Of a stretch of 64,000 bases of DNA, positions 12,970-24,700 are shown piece by piece. The notes beneath the pieces are model-generated. The model did no database searches, had not been told where the DNA came from, and saw only the letters and a program-made list of their open reading frames with translations. The stretch covers positions 124,001 through 188,000 of the forward strand of contig NW_023503340.1 in NCBI RefSeq assembly GCF_014529535.1. Reading direction: 5' to 3'. The translations under genes were made by a program, and so were the position numbers. The stretch is from Bradysia coprophila. Taxonomy: Eukaryota; Arthropoda; Insecta; Diptera; Sciaridae. Within the stretch, counting starts at the first letter, position 1; each line of letters starts with the position of its first letter.

Positions 12970-14199
12970 CTTTACCGATTAATTGTTTTTCGTTCGTAAT
13001 TCGTTAAATTTCACTGTATCTTTTGACTAATTCGCTTATTTCGATTACAATTCAATTGCAACGCTTCACATTCACCAAATTTTAAAAGAAATTACAAAAC
13101 AATTTTACTTTTTAAACACTGGATTTAACTCCAAGTTGACGATATTCACAGTGTACAATATCATATACGTGTATACAATAAGATTTTGACAACAACTTTT
13201 GTATGCGGCCGACGAGTACTAGAGGCTTGTAATATATATTGTGCAAATTTGTATATTAAAGCAAAGACATTGCACGACAAGCAGATAGTCAGTTGAAAAT
13301 ATTGTGATAGAAGATGAATACACTTTGCGCTGGCTAACCACACAGTCACTGAATTCCGTTTTACATTTAGAGCTACAATCAGCCGTTCACATTTCATGCA
13401 ATGTTCAATTATTACACATCCCACATACAGCGTCAAAACATAATTTTGAAAATTTCACTCCATCTATCGGTACACTGTTGGTCTTTGAGTCCAAGCAAAA
13501 TGCGACACTAATACAGACAGAGAATAGAAACTACATTGACTGTAACAACGCACATCTTCATAATATCGTACTATAGAAAGAGCTCGTTTAATTCGTTCAA
13601 TGCTGAAATCAAAATGTTCATCGTTTGATTTAGAATATTCTACGACAAATATCTATCGTCAAACAATTCAAATTGGTTCAGTTTTGTAAATTATATTCTG
13701 CCACTTTTAGGACAACACCGGGACGATTATTTTGGGGTGACTCATATCCCCCATGGAGACTAGCACCCATACTACTTCAATACCTATATATCGAGACTTT
13801 ACTTGTGACTCACCAGGTTTTACGGGTTATTCATATTCATAATAAAATATTGATACTCAATCCATCGTGGAATCAATTTTTGCCAAACATCAGAATATTG
13901 ATGTATCATGAAGTAATAATAACATTGATGGTGTGCGAACTGTTTACATTTGAGAATGGTATGACTGAATGAACAACGCGGTCAAATTCAAACGATAGAT
14001 CGGTTTCGCATAAAAGATCCTAATTAATTGAGCCTAAATGATAGCACGGTGACCCCTAAATATTCATCTAATATATTCGACCGTTGTGGCCTGGCCAATG
14101 TTGTTGTTTGGCAAAGAAAATGACTCGGAAAATAAGAGTGGAAAGTAATAGCAAATAGGTTACAGCAGTAAATTACGCTCTAACAAGATTTTATTCTAA

Positions 14200-14330
14200 G
14201 GCTTGATTTCCACTTACCAAAAAAGTACTCCGTGTGAGAGACAAAATTTAATTTTTTCCTTTGTTTACTTGACAGCTCGCTCTCTGACGGATCTCACACG
14301 GAGTACTTTTTGATGAGTGGAAACCACACC
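14200..14330. mobile_element. 131-bp MITE with TAA duplication (Harbinger-like)
   Basis: Imperfect terminal inverted repeats (left GGCTTGATTTCCACTTACC, right in complement GGTGTGGTTTCCACTCATC, both followed by AAAGTACTCCGTGTGAGA) are flanked by TAA at 14197-14199 and 14331-14333. A 3-bp TWA duplication is the PIF/Harbinger signature. The element at 53533-53746 has related termini (GTTTCCACTT .. CTCCGT). Confidence 0.7.
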
Positions 14331-15301
14331 TAACATATATAAAGTTTGTCACGCAAACTAAACTTCGGTTCAATACCTTCTTCTATCCGCTTTTTCAACG
14401 TCTTGGTTTAACCCAAGGTTCTGAAAGAACAGGTTAAGACAACTCTGAGTTGATCACGAAGGCGTTGACACACAACTGTGTCCACGGCTGCGAAGTTTAT
14501 ATGGAAAATGGAACTTAACAAAAATAAAATTCTGAATTTTCGAGAAAAACATTTTCTTCAAGTTGATTTCTCACACATAAAATTTGGTGTCACCCGCCTC
14601 CATGGTTGTTTTAATCTGTTCTTTCAGAACTTTGGTTTAACCAAGGATACCAAGTTGCGATTAAAAATGTTTATTTATAATATGTCACATCTTTTGTGAT
14701 TTTTTGAGATTAAACCGGTTCTTTAAGAACCAAACCTTGTTTCTTACCACAATATGGATACGAGATTATGTCGCTGATACCGATACACTGAACTTAGGGA
14801 ACGCCTTATGTGAGACACTTAAGAGGAATGCGTATTATATCGATAAACATCTGTTGGGTTTTGCGATGTATGCAAAAAAAACGGAATTGCCAAAATATTG
14901 AAACTTTCATACACAAAAAAAACGAAAAGCCTACCGAGAATTCGAGCTTACGAGAATTCTTCAAATGCTGAGGATCTTTGTAGCATTGATCCTCAACAAG
15001 ACAAGTTTTCATTCAATTTCGTTTTCGTTGTTGCTATACAATATTCTGATCAAATTAATAATATCGGGGTGTCCAGCTTACATGTAAAAAAATATTTCAA
15101 ATTGATTTTGTCAAGGATTTATAGTTCACTTTTACCGCCATTACGCTATCTGCGCTACATGCTGAAAACGCGAATATCGTCCTCCAATAGATGGCATTAT
15201 AATATCAGCAATCAGAGCGATCAGAGCAAAATGAAAACTAACTTTTTGTCGGCTCATATGTTTGTATTTACTGGGTCATTCCACGTGAAATTTTAATTTT
15301 T

Positions 15302-16455
15302 AGCCCCGTACGAAGTACAAAAGGGCTTATAGGATTACGATGCCGTGTGTAATTGATGGAATTGATGGAAGGCAAAGTGTTTGCCTATATTCATAGATGA
15401 CGAATCCGCAATAAAAATTTTGTCTGTCCATCTGTCCGTCTGTCTGTCACGTCGATATCTTGAGTAAATCAAATCCGATTTCAATTTTTTTTCCCCCTGA
15501 AAGATAGTCGAAATAGTGAGGCTAAGTTCGAAGATGGGCATATTCGGGTCGGCCCTTCGTGAGTTAGGGCCACCTAAGTGATTTAAGGTCTTTTGGTGAT
15601 ATTTATGGCAAAATAAACGATGGAAATGTAAATGACACGGCAAATGATAGGTATTGTCAATACCAATCCACGAAAAAACAGTTTTTTTTTAAATCGGGGA
15701 AGTGGACCGTGAGTTAGGGCCTTAGAAGTGAAAGGCTACTCGGCCCTATGCGTATTTTGCATATAAGTCGAGTAAATTTGATCCGTTTTTCCTAATTTTT
15801 GTTTCATTTAAAATGTAGTCGAACACCGAATAGAATGTTGTCAAAAAAAAATCAAGTTTGGGTCATTGGACTAAGACCATTACTAGGGCCCTATGTGTAT
15901 TTTACATAGAACTCGAGCAAATTTCATCCGTTTTTCGTAATTTTTGTTTGATTTGGAAGGTAATCGAAGGCCGAATAGAATGTTGTTGAAAAATAAATAT
16001 ATTTGGTTCCTTGGACTAAGGCCGGTACTAGGGCCCTATGTGTATTTTACATATAACTCGAGTAAATTTCATTCGTTTTTCGTAATTTTTGTTTGATTTG
16101 GAAGGTAATCGAAGGCCGAACAGAATGTAGTTGAAAATTTTTTGAAATTTAGGTCCTCGGACTGAGGCCGATACTAGGCCCTATGTGTATTTATACTCAA
16201 TAAATTAAAATTTTAGGGCTATTTGAAATTTTTGTTTCATTTGAAAAGAACGTCGTACGGGGCTTCGTAATAACGCTATGCGCAATTTCTAAGATGTACT
16301 CATTTCATAATAATTTTACTTTAACTACATTAACGGGCGCAATAGGCTTACGGTCAAAGTAGGGTGACAGACGCACTAGGGTCACGTACGCAATAGATAT
16401 ACGGGTTTGTACGGGGCTCAGTCGCAGCAAACGCTCCGACTGTTCTGATGGCTCG
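15302..16455 (+). mobile_element. AGCCCCGTACG-family element, copy 1
   Basis: It starts AGCCCCGTACGAAGTAC, has a (TCTGTCC)-type microsatellite near 15420, then degenerate ~140-bp tandem units (each with GGGCCCTATGTGTATTTTAC, a run of A/T and ..GGCCGAATAGAATGT). It closes with GTCGTACGGGGCTTCG and a tail ending near GTTCTGATGGCTCG. Terminal repeats AGCCCCGTACGAMGT face each other across the tandem block. There is no transposase; the short ORF on the minus strand at 15335-15643 recurs at 56909-57184 only because the repeat does. Confidence 0.75.
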
Positions 16456-17638
16456 TTTTAAATTTGAATCGCAAGAAAAGATTGTTGTAATCTACCGCAA
16501 ATATCAGCGATGGCACTGCCTTCGAGTCGGTTTTTCAAAAATGATTTGTTAGAAAATTAAATTTTCGATCACATTGTCCATGAAAATATTGTTCGATGAA
16601 GTGACAGAAAAGACCGACTTGCTGACAGCGACAATCATTGCGAGTCCTATGAAATAGTGTTCAAATCCACAGTTTAATGTACATACACCACACATTTTCC
16701 ATTAAAAGCTTGGAATATAAATTAACCGATCTTCCATACCTGTTTTATACTTTCATTGCAAAAACTGGCGCTTATTCTTTTAAAACAACAAAAATACCAC
16801 AATTTGAATGCGAAATGCCATACAAAACGACCTTTTCAATCTCAGAATTCAATTAATTGAGTCACAGTTACTAGCACGAACACTAAATTGATAAGTGTCA
16901 AATTTGGAGGCTTTTGTGATACGAGCTAGTGTTTAGGGTTGTTTGTATTGTATGTTTTAACTCATTCAACGAAAACAAGTTATCTATCTGTATAACAGAA
17001 ACGCAGTGCCTACTGTGATTTCATCAGCCTCCGATTATTTTCTATGTTCGTGCTAGTAGCAGTGCTGTGATTGAGTGTGACATGCATTAAGCACTAAAAA
17101 AAGCCAGACCCGCAAGACTCATACTTTCAAAAATTTGTGTTGTAACCGCAGGCGTGGAATGACCCTACAACAAATATTATTTTACAATCTCTGTTCTCTT
17201 TCAATCAATCTTTTAATAGGAACTCTATTATCGCTAAACTCGTCTCAAGCAATAAACATTTATTCTGATTTAGAAAGACATATTTTCAACAGATATTCAC
17301 AGACGTATACAGCAATGATATTAGTCTCCGCTCAAATGAAAACAAATAAAAAAAAATTGTGCTGTGATGATGCCATTTTGACAGTTGTTGACAGTTGATA
17401 TATTTGTGCGGATTTTTTTTTGTTGTAAACATCCAAACATCCAAAGATTGTTGGAGGAGCAAGCCATCGTTCTTTCTTGAAACCATTTGATTTAACATTG
17501 GTTTGTGGATTAGTTTTTGTGTAAAAACAATTTGCACATGCCCAACCACACACTGTGATCTAGTGAATGTTGTGTTTAATCGAGTGTTACTTATGATAAA
17601 GACAATAAAACAATAAAGAAAAGTGAAATACAGTAAAA

Positions 17639-19189
17639 ATGAACAACGGATTCAGTACGGGCGAAGAAGATTCTAGGGGTGGCGGAGTAGCAAATCAAAT
17701 TTGTTGCTTAGTTGATGACGGGCTAAATTGTAAAAATGTAGCAGGAAATGCATCGTACAGTAAACGTATCCAAAAAACCGTAACGCAACGAAGGTAAGGC
17801 TTTTGTGTGCACATAATTTGGCCGAAAACAAAGCATTTCGAATAAACAGAATTATTCTCTTATTTTAAAGGTTAAAGTTGACGAATGATCCTACAGGTAA
17901 TGAACATTCTTAATTTTTATTCCCTCTCTGTGTGTCTGTGCGCCCGAATGTTTCATTCTAAATTTTTGTGAATTTTACACAGCTACACATATCTACATTT
18001 GTGATTTTCATAAGGCACGCATTCAATGTGCTCGAACGAGACGACGCCGAAAAGACTCTGAGGACGATAGCAATGAAACGGACACAGATTTGCCAGAAGT
18101 GGATTTGTATCAATTGCAAGTGAATACGCTGCGACGATATAAAAGACACTACAAAGTATCGACAAGACCTGGGATGAACAAGGCACAATTGGCGGATGTA
18201 AGTGGAATTTTAACTGATTGCTGGTCGTGTAAATAAATCCTTTTACTCACTGCAGCTCCGGGAAATGAGTCATTACTTCATTGACATGACCGTCAAGACT
18301 CATTTGCCGGGGGCTCAGTGAGTAATTTAACTTACGTATTTGTATGGAACGTTGCCTTTTGTTTCACGCTACACTTGGCACAATGAAAAGTTCCGCACAA
18401 GGACGTGATCTACTACATTGTCCGATGACAATTCGGACATACATAATTTGACAATAGGTGGCCGGCGACCTCTTCAAATTCGATTTGTTTTCTCGGGATA
18501 TTTTTTGTGTTTGTTGGTAACATCTGACCTGGTCGTACCGATGGGACTGATGAAATGTTACCACCACATGTTGACTGAAGCAGTTTCGCAATTTCAGTAA
18601 CATATTCATATTAAATTGCTCAATGACAAAACTTTCTGATTTTGTCCCTTTTGTAGAAAATTCCCCAAAATGAACTGGTGTATCGATTCAATTGTTTTAC
18701 AACACTCAAAAATGTCATCCAAATACTCGCAGTCAGAGTAGATTGTTAGATAGGCTCGATTTAGCATGTCTGCCATTACCGCTCTTATCACTGACAGACA
18801 CAATTGGATCAAATTATCAGAAATTAATTGTAAGACTCATATCTTATGGAGCATAGGACGAAAAAATAGACTGTCACTTCGAACAGTTAGAACAGTTTTC
18901 GAACAGTTACCAAATTTTTCAAACAGTTAACACAGTTTTGGAATAGTTATCACATCCAACAGTTTAGGCGAAAAGTTGCCAATTCCCAAGTTGCTCCCCC
19001 AAGAAAAACATTCGAATAACCTGATGATCGCAATAATTTCCCGTTTTTGTACGATTTCAGGCGGTGATGAAGCATTTCAAGACGATACCAATTAAGGAAA
19101 AGGAAATTCTCACCTTCTTCATTTACATGGTTAAATCAAATTCAAATAAATTGGATCATAAAAATGGTATCGGCAACGACGCTACTTAA
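17639..19189 (+). CDS. Sap30: SAP30, Sin3-associated co-repressor subunit
   Basis: SAP30 is a DNA- and lipid-binding subunit of the Sin3-histone deacetylase complex in the nucleus. Four exons: 17639-17793, 17871-17896 (26-nt microexon), 17983-18197, 19061-19189. All have GT..AG ends and joined phases 2/1/0; they give 174 aa. The N-terminal zinc-binding module is intact: [11 protein letters not shown] (Cys22/23, Cys31), then [12 protein letters not shown], then YICDFHK (Cys67, His70). A basic run RTRRRRK and an acidic stretch follow. Next is the conserved [20 protein letters not shown] and the Sin3-interaction part: [13 protein letters not shown] spliced to [30 protein letters not shown]. The length is close to that of other SAP30 proteins. 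The start is the first ATG in the conserved frame (AAAAATGAAC). Confidence 0.95.
18256..18317 (+). other. Sap30: Possible alternative exon inside Sap30 intron 3
   Basis: An acceptor TGCAG at 18251-18255 and a strong donor GTGAGT at 18318 bracket 62 bp that is open in the frame coming from exon 3 ([16 protein letters not shown]..). Inclusion would shift exon 4 and end the protein after two more codons, replacing the Sin3-binding C-terminus with 22 residues. It is visible in sequence only; use is unproven. Confidence 0.35.
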
Positions 19190-19233
19190 GTGATAGTCTT
19201 AAATTAAACAACCTTCCGCATGTCACTGTTTTA

Positions 19234-19239
19234 AATAAA
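19234..19239 (+). promoter_or_regulatory. Sap30: Poly(A) signal AATAAA of Sap30
   Basis: AATAAA lies 45 bp after the stop codon. The hairpin element at 19272-19404 begins about 30 bp downstream, where cleavage would be expected. Confidence 0.55.
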
Positions 19240-19271
19240 TCCACAAGCAAAATTTACCGTCCGTGAAGAAT

Positions 19272-19404
19272 GAGAAGTCACCCATTAGACCTTTATAATC
19301 CAACTTGTTCCACAAGCGATATCCACGTTATTCGTATCTGAATAGAAAAGTGAACATCGAATGTGGAACAAGTTGGATTATAAAGGTCTAATGGGTGACT
19401 TCTC
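19272..19404. repeat. 133-bp near-perfect hairpin downstream of Sap30
   Basis: Arms of about 43 bp (from GAGAAGTCACCCATTAGACC) are perfectly inverted around a ~47-bp loop. Weaker pairing extends the stem outward by about 6 bp. It is a MITE or other foldback with no ORF. A matching target duplication was not found. Confidence 0.7.
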
Positions 19405-20148
19405 TTTCTTCTTGGACTGTAACAGAAAAATAAGCCCGAACGAAAGTTGAGTCATGATTCGCAGTCAAAAAAATTTATATTTTTTTTTCGTGAATTCGGG
19501 TCTCGAACAGATTATAAGATTTTAGCAGTTTTTACCTTACAATTTTAAGTTGTCATTTTGTTTTAACCATTGGAATTATGTTGTTTTATATACAAATCGA
19601 GTTTAGTTTTTTTTTCGAAATTTAAATTCAAAAAGAATCATTTTTAATGCGTAAGAGACACAGTAATTTGTTGTTGAATACCTTATCATTTTTCGTTAAA
19701 AGCTAAAAGATGCACTGAAATAGTCGCTTACAATAAAAACAAAAACGTAAGAAAAAAGATCCGTCTATTAATTGAATCGAAAAGTGGTCATTCAAAAATT
19801 ATCTTTTCTTGTGAGGTGCTAGAGATGTGAATGGTTCAGGGTGGCGAATATGCTAGATGCAGCAATGTGTGAAGCAAATCGAATTTTGGCTCTATTGCAT
19901 TTCATCGTTCTAGGTAGAGTCTAGATGACAAAGTTAATGCTAGTCACGGTGGAATGGACTTTAATTAAAGATGTGCATGACCTTCTGGCATTTTTGGATA
20001 TTATTAATCATCTTGGAGCCCCGAACAAGATTCCACAACATTTTTGAACTTCCATTGATTTCAGTGCGGCCTTTTCCATATGGACCAAATGCCCATGGCG
20101 CCCGAAGTAGAGCAAACGAAAATGGCGGCCGAGGTCCTTAAAAACAAG

Positions 20149-21270
20149 GCATCAGAACAGTCGGAGCATTTGCTGCGACTTAGCCCCGTACGACCCGCAA
20201 TCCTATTTCGTCCGTAACCATAATAGGTCCGTAGCCGTAATACGCCCGGAACCCTAATACGTCTACAACCCTCTAATGCGTCTGTTACCAAAATGCAAGT
20301 CAAGTTGGACATGGTCAAATTTACTGAAACTGTTCATTTTTAAAATTGCGCATAGCGCAATTACGAAAGCCCGTACGAAGTACCTCTCAAATAAAACCAA
20401 CAATTTACGACATTATTTTAGAAACCCAAAATTTTTTGCAAACTTTCCATTGGGTATTCAATTACCTCTCAAATGAAACAAAAACTAGCAAAATCGGATG
20501 AGATTTACTCGATTTATGTGCAAAAAGTACTTAGGGCTGAGTAGTGGCCTTAGTCCAAGGGCCCAAATTCGAAACTTTTTTTGCCATCATTCTATCCGAC
20601 ATTCAATTATCTCTCAAATGAAACAAAAACTAGCAAAATCGGATGAGATTTACTCGATTTATGTGCAAAAAACACTTAGGGCCGAGTAGCAGCCTTAGTC
20701 CAAGGGCCCAAATTTGAAACTTTTTTCGCCACGTTCTTTTCCGTATTGAATTACCTTCCATAAAAAACTAAGTCTAGCAAAATCGGATGAGATTTACTCG
20801 ATTTATGTGCAAAAAACACTTAGGGCCGAGTAACGACCTTTGAGCCCTCCCAACAAGCCCGCGTGCATCTTACCCAAAAACAATGTTCAGCAACTTTGTT
20901 CTACTCGTCAGTACCTTTCATTTGATATATCACAAGCAGCCATTGCGTGCGTATTTCGGTAGATATCGTCGAAAGACTGAAAAACACCTATAGGGCCCTT
21001 GCTCTGGAAGGGCCGACCCTACTATGCCCATTTTCGAACTTGACCTTACTTTTGTCGATACCAATCGGGGAAAAAAAGAATTTTCAAAAAAGGTTGTGAT
21101 TTACTCAAGCTAGAGGGGTCACAGACGGACGGACGGACGGACATTTTTTTTATTGCGGATTCGTCATCTATTAACATAACCAAATGCTTTGCCCTTACTG
21201 TCTGCTTCCAATTCGACGTGTTACAAACGGCATATTAATCTTATAAGCCCCCAGTACTTCGTACGGGGCT
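20149..21270 (-). mobile_element. AGCCCCGTACG-family element, copy 2 (reverse)
   Basis: It reads ATCAGAACAGTCGGAGC at the left and ..ACTTCGTACGGGGCT at the right, the complement of copy 1. Three tandem units (around 20460, 20600, 20760) share AATCGGATGAGATTTACTCG, and GGACGGACGGACGG occurs near 21125. It is diverged from the 15302 and 56811 copies in the unit sequence, so it is a separate subfamily. Confidence 0.7.
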
Positions 21271-21349
21271 AAAAATCTAGCTTTACTAAATTGGCGCCTA
21301 TTTTTCCAATTGCCCTATGTGCCCAAAAGCTAAAAGCGGCACTGATTGA

Positions 21350-21560
21350 TTTGGTGTAGCGGTATGCACGGCACCTACGTTTGCACTGGAACTGATTCGG
21401 TTCCCAATCGGTGATGACTGCAATTCAGATAATCATAATTGAAAAGAAAGTTCCATGGATGCAAGGGAAACTCCTGGAGACTCTTCTAGGCTAAAAAATT
21501 ACGACTTCCGGAGGGTCGTCTGCGTCGGCAATTAAGCGGAATACATTTTGTAATTGACGT
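21350..21560 (+). repeat. tRNA-derived SINE candidate
   Basis: TGGTGTAGCGGTATGCACGG looks like an A-box region. GATTCGGTTCCCAATC forms a T-arm-like stem-loop with a B-box-like GGTTCCCAATC. A non-tRNA body follows (through CTTCCGGAGGGTCGTC). The composition and spacing fit a SINE rather than a functional tRNA. Confidence 0.45.
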
Positions 21561-21743
21561 GCATGTTTTGAATTTATTAGGAACTCGGAACTCGGCACCT
21601 CGCAGAGTAGAAAAGACTAAACGTTCAGCCAATTTTCAACCAACGAACAATTTAAACCATTTTTAGCTGTATTCTTGCACTGTATTCTGTTTATGTAACC
21701 AACTAGCCCGATTCGGACAAAAACGTTTCAACCAAAATTAATC

Positions 21744-24700
21744 TCAATTGTCAATTGCTGTCCAGTCGAATCTAGTGTTCTTATTATGTGTCACTGGGAA
21801 ACAGCATGGATCTTTCAAATGCCATTCATTGTCCGATGGCGACTGTTCTATCACAATGGTACTGCAATACGGGACTTTTTGCAACAAATGTGAAAGCTCT
21901 TCCTGCGTTCGTGCATTTCTTCCGATTAACAAACGACTGCACGAATCGAGTGTACAAGCATGGCCAACCATCAGTACATTTCCGGATTCTGAAATCGAAG
22001 TAAAATTTCTTCATTGATGCGAATGCAACGAACAAATGACATCGACCGGTACATACCATTATGCTGTAGAAAGTGTTCAACAGCTGAATGATTTCGCCTA
22101 TAAAATTGCTCGGCAGTTTCTTTTGTTGAATGTTGAAGGTCTTCTTTCGTCATGAAAGATTCGTAGTCCATGTCAATGTTGAAGTTATCGGCAAACAGCT
22201 CGTCCTTAGTGCACCATTCTGGTACTTTGTCTTGATACCATGCCATCCATTCGAACAGAGCAAATTCGATTCGAATTTTGATGTGAGTCATACCAAGTCC
22301 TTAGAATTTAATTTTAAGAAATAAATCAGCACACACGCGCTAGCACACCTTCTACAAAAAAAAATTTCACCTTCCAATATTCCATGACATGTCTGAACAC
22401 ATCGATATGATGGTGAAGAATATGCGAACGAAATATCAACGCCGGCATCTTTCATCGCATCACCGGTCAGTTTAGCCTGACACATTCCAATATTGGTAAT
22501 GGGAGAATCCAGTAGCCAAGTGTCTGGACCATTGATTCGATCCGGCAGATGTTTCGGCATGTTCAAATCTTTTCGCGTATATTTGCCCGCATCAAAGCAA
22601 TGCGGTATCCATCGGCCGAAAGTAAAATCCACCCGTTCGCCATGCCGGGCTATATAGATTCGACGGCATTTCACGTTTTCATCGTTGCTAACTGATGCGT
22701 TGGAATTGTTTGAGTTAGACAAATCGAAGAGTGCGCTTTTGGCAGCATCGTGCAGATACATAAGCTGATGGTTTATCATGGAATCTTTGAATGGATGTTC
22801 CTTAAAATTATTGCTTCAAAGTCGACCATCAAGATGACCGAGAAGAGACAGGTTTATACATACCTCCACTATCCACTGAGCCATCCACAGTGTCAGTGTC
22901 CAAAGAAGATATTGACGGACCAATACACTTCGACAGGGGAACGGTTTCGTGGATTGTCCATGCATCCGATTCAGCCGTACGTCTAGTGTAACTTTCGGGA
23001 AAATAACCAGATGCACCAGTCAGCCAGGACGAGCCTGTTACACATCAATATTTATTGTTCAGCTTGTTTCAAGACGAATTTTTTCATGTTATTTCACCTT
23101 CTACCCATCCGTCTGTTGAGTTTTGTAGCGCATCGTTGCTTACGTAAATGTAGTCTCCAATACGCAATTCCAACTCATCTGGTTCACGTGAGTTATAAGG
23201 ATACAAAACGCTGCGAACCTATGGGATATAGATGGTAAGTCAACTTGGTTAACAGTCTGGTTTGCTGAGCAGTTTTAACAATTAATTTATCAGACCGGTG
23301 CAACAAACACCCAATCTAGTAACGTGCTAGATACACAAGAAACACTAAGGAAGTAAAGAGAGAAACAGGAGAGAGTGTTTTGGTACTTATAAACTGGGAC
23401 GACTCAGCCGCGTAAGTAGTAATTTTATGCAGCAATTGTTTGTGTGTTTCATTGAGTGTTCTCATAATCAAAAAACCATTTTTTTAAATTGCTAGTTCCT
23501 GTTTCTATGGGAGCCGTTCAAAAACCGAAAACACGTGAATGGCAGCTGGCATCTATGGGAGAGTATGTGAGGGAATTGCATTCAAAATTGATTCTCTCTC
23601 ATAGGTACCAGCTATCATTCACATGTTCATTCTATCTCGCCACAGGCGTACTAACTTTATCATTTCTCTGGAAAAACGCAGTTTTCTTATGGAAATTTCT
23701 ACAGGTTCATGATAGGTTCATGGTCGTGTAGGGTGTCATTATTAACGCTGAGATAAAAGCATTTAAAAAAATTGTGAAAAAGTTTGACTATTTTGGTGAA
23801 CTTCTAGTGGTTTCGATTCATCCGAAACGGAACGAAAACATCAATAAACTGTTTTCCTCATTGTTACTGGTCGCATTAAAAAATATTTTTTGATCAAATC
23901 TTTCCTCTGCTAATTCCGAGCGAGTAGAGGAACTGAGTCTCAAAGTAACATTTCAATTGTACATTATTATAGTGATACTACTCTTGCATGATTAGTGTCA
24001 TTTTGAGGCTACCATGTACCTGGACCAATTTTCTACAAGCATATTTTCAAGTTTTGATTAAGCGTCGAAGAATTTGAAAAACATAGCTTTTATTAAAATC
24101 CAATATGGCCACCGGCAGCCATTTTGTTAGGAGACCGGAAATTTTACCGACGCTTTACATTCGTTAATACCTTTCAAACAAAAAGAAATTCATGAAATTC
24201 GGTCAAAATTTACTCGAGATATTGATAAAATACTCCACGTTCACTGTACGGCCGAGTAGCCAGATAAGAGCTCACTCCAAGAGACCTAGCTCACGCTCCG
24301 GAGAACATAATTTCATAAAAAAAAATTTCCCTGATTGGTACGGTCAATACCTATCTAACAAAGCTAAAACAGACGAAATATGTTGAAATGTGGCCGACCT
24401 ACAAGCAAAAACTGCGCCTGTTCCACACCAAGGGGTCTAACTCACGAGTCGGTCATCCGATTTCCATAAACTTTTTTTTTTGTCGATCGGTATTGTAAAT
24501 ACCTTTTATTTGACGTATCAGTTACAAGTGTAACGTTTGAATGTCCGGAGATATCTTCGAAAAACCGTAAAGCACTTATTGGGCCACAGCTCGGGAAGGG
24601 TCGATCCAAAATCACTCATCTTCGAACTTAGCCTGTCTTTTGACATTACCAAACTGGAAAAAAAAGAATTTTCAAAATCGGATGCGTTTTACTCAAGTTA

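Larger units (their letters stand above)
12970..17638. other. Intergenic region between divergent Fim and Sap30
   Basis: No gene is supported here. It contains a Harbinger-like MITE (14200-14330) and one copy of the AGCCCCGTACG family (15302-16455). 13000-14190 and 14340-15290 are AT-rich with only short chance ORFs. The segment just upstream of 17639 presumably carries the Sap30 promoter and 5' UTR; I could not identify a TATA box or initiator with confidence. Confidence 0.7.
19405..21743. other. Intergenic region between convergent Sap30 and UBASH3 genes
   Basis: It holds one reverse-oriented AGCCCCGTACG-family copy (20149-21270) and a tRNA-derived SINE (about 21350-21560). 19405-20140 is AT-rich without a recognisable feature. 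A TTTATT at about 21571-21576 (AATAAA on the minus strand) could be the phosphatase poly(A) signal, about 170 bp past its stop. Confidence 0.6.

Noticed and set aside
15335..15643. 102-codon ORF repeated at 56909-57184
   Set aside because: It is conserved only because both lie in copies of one repeat family; it spans a microsatellite and has no domain.
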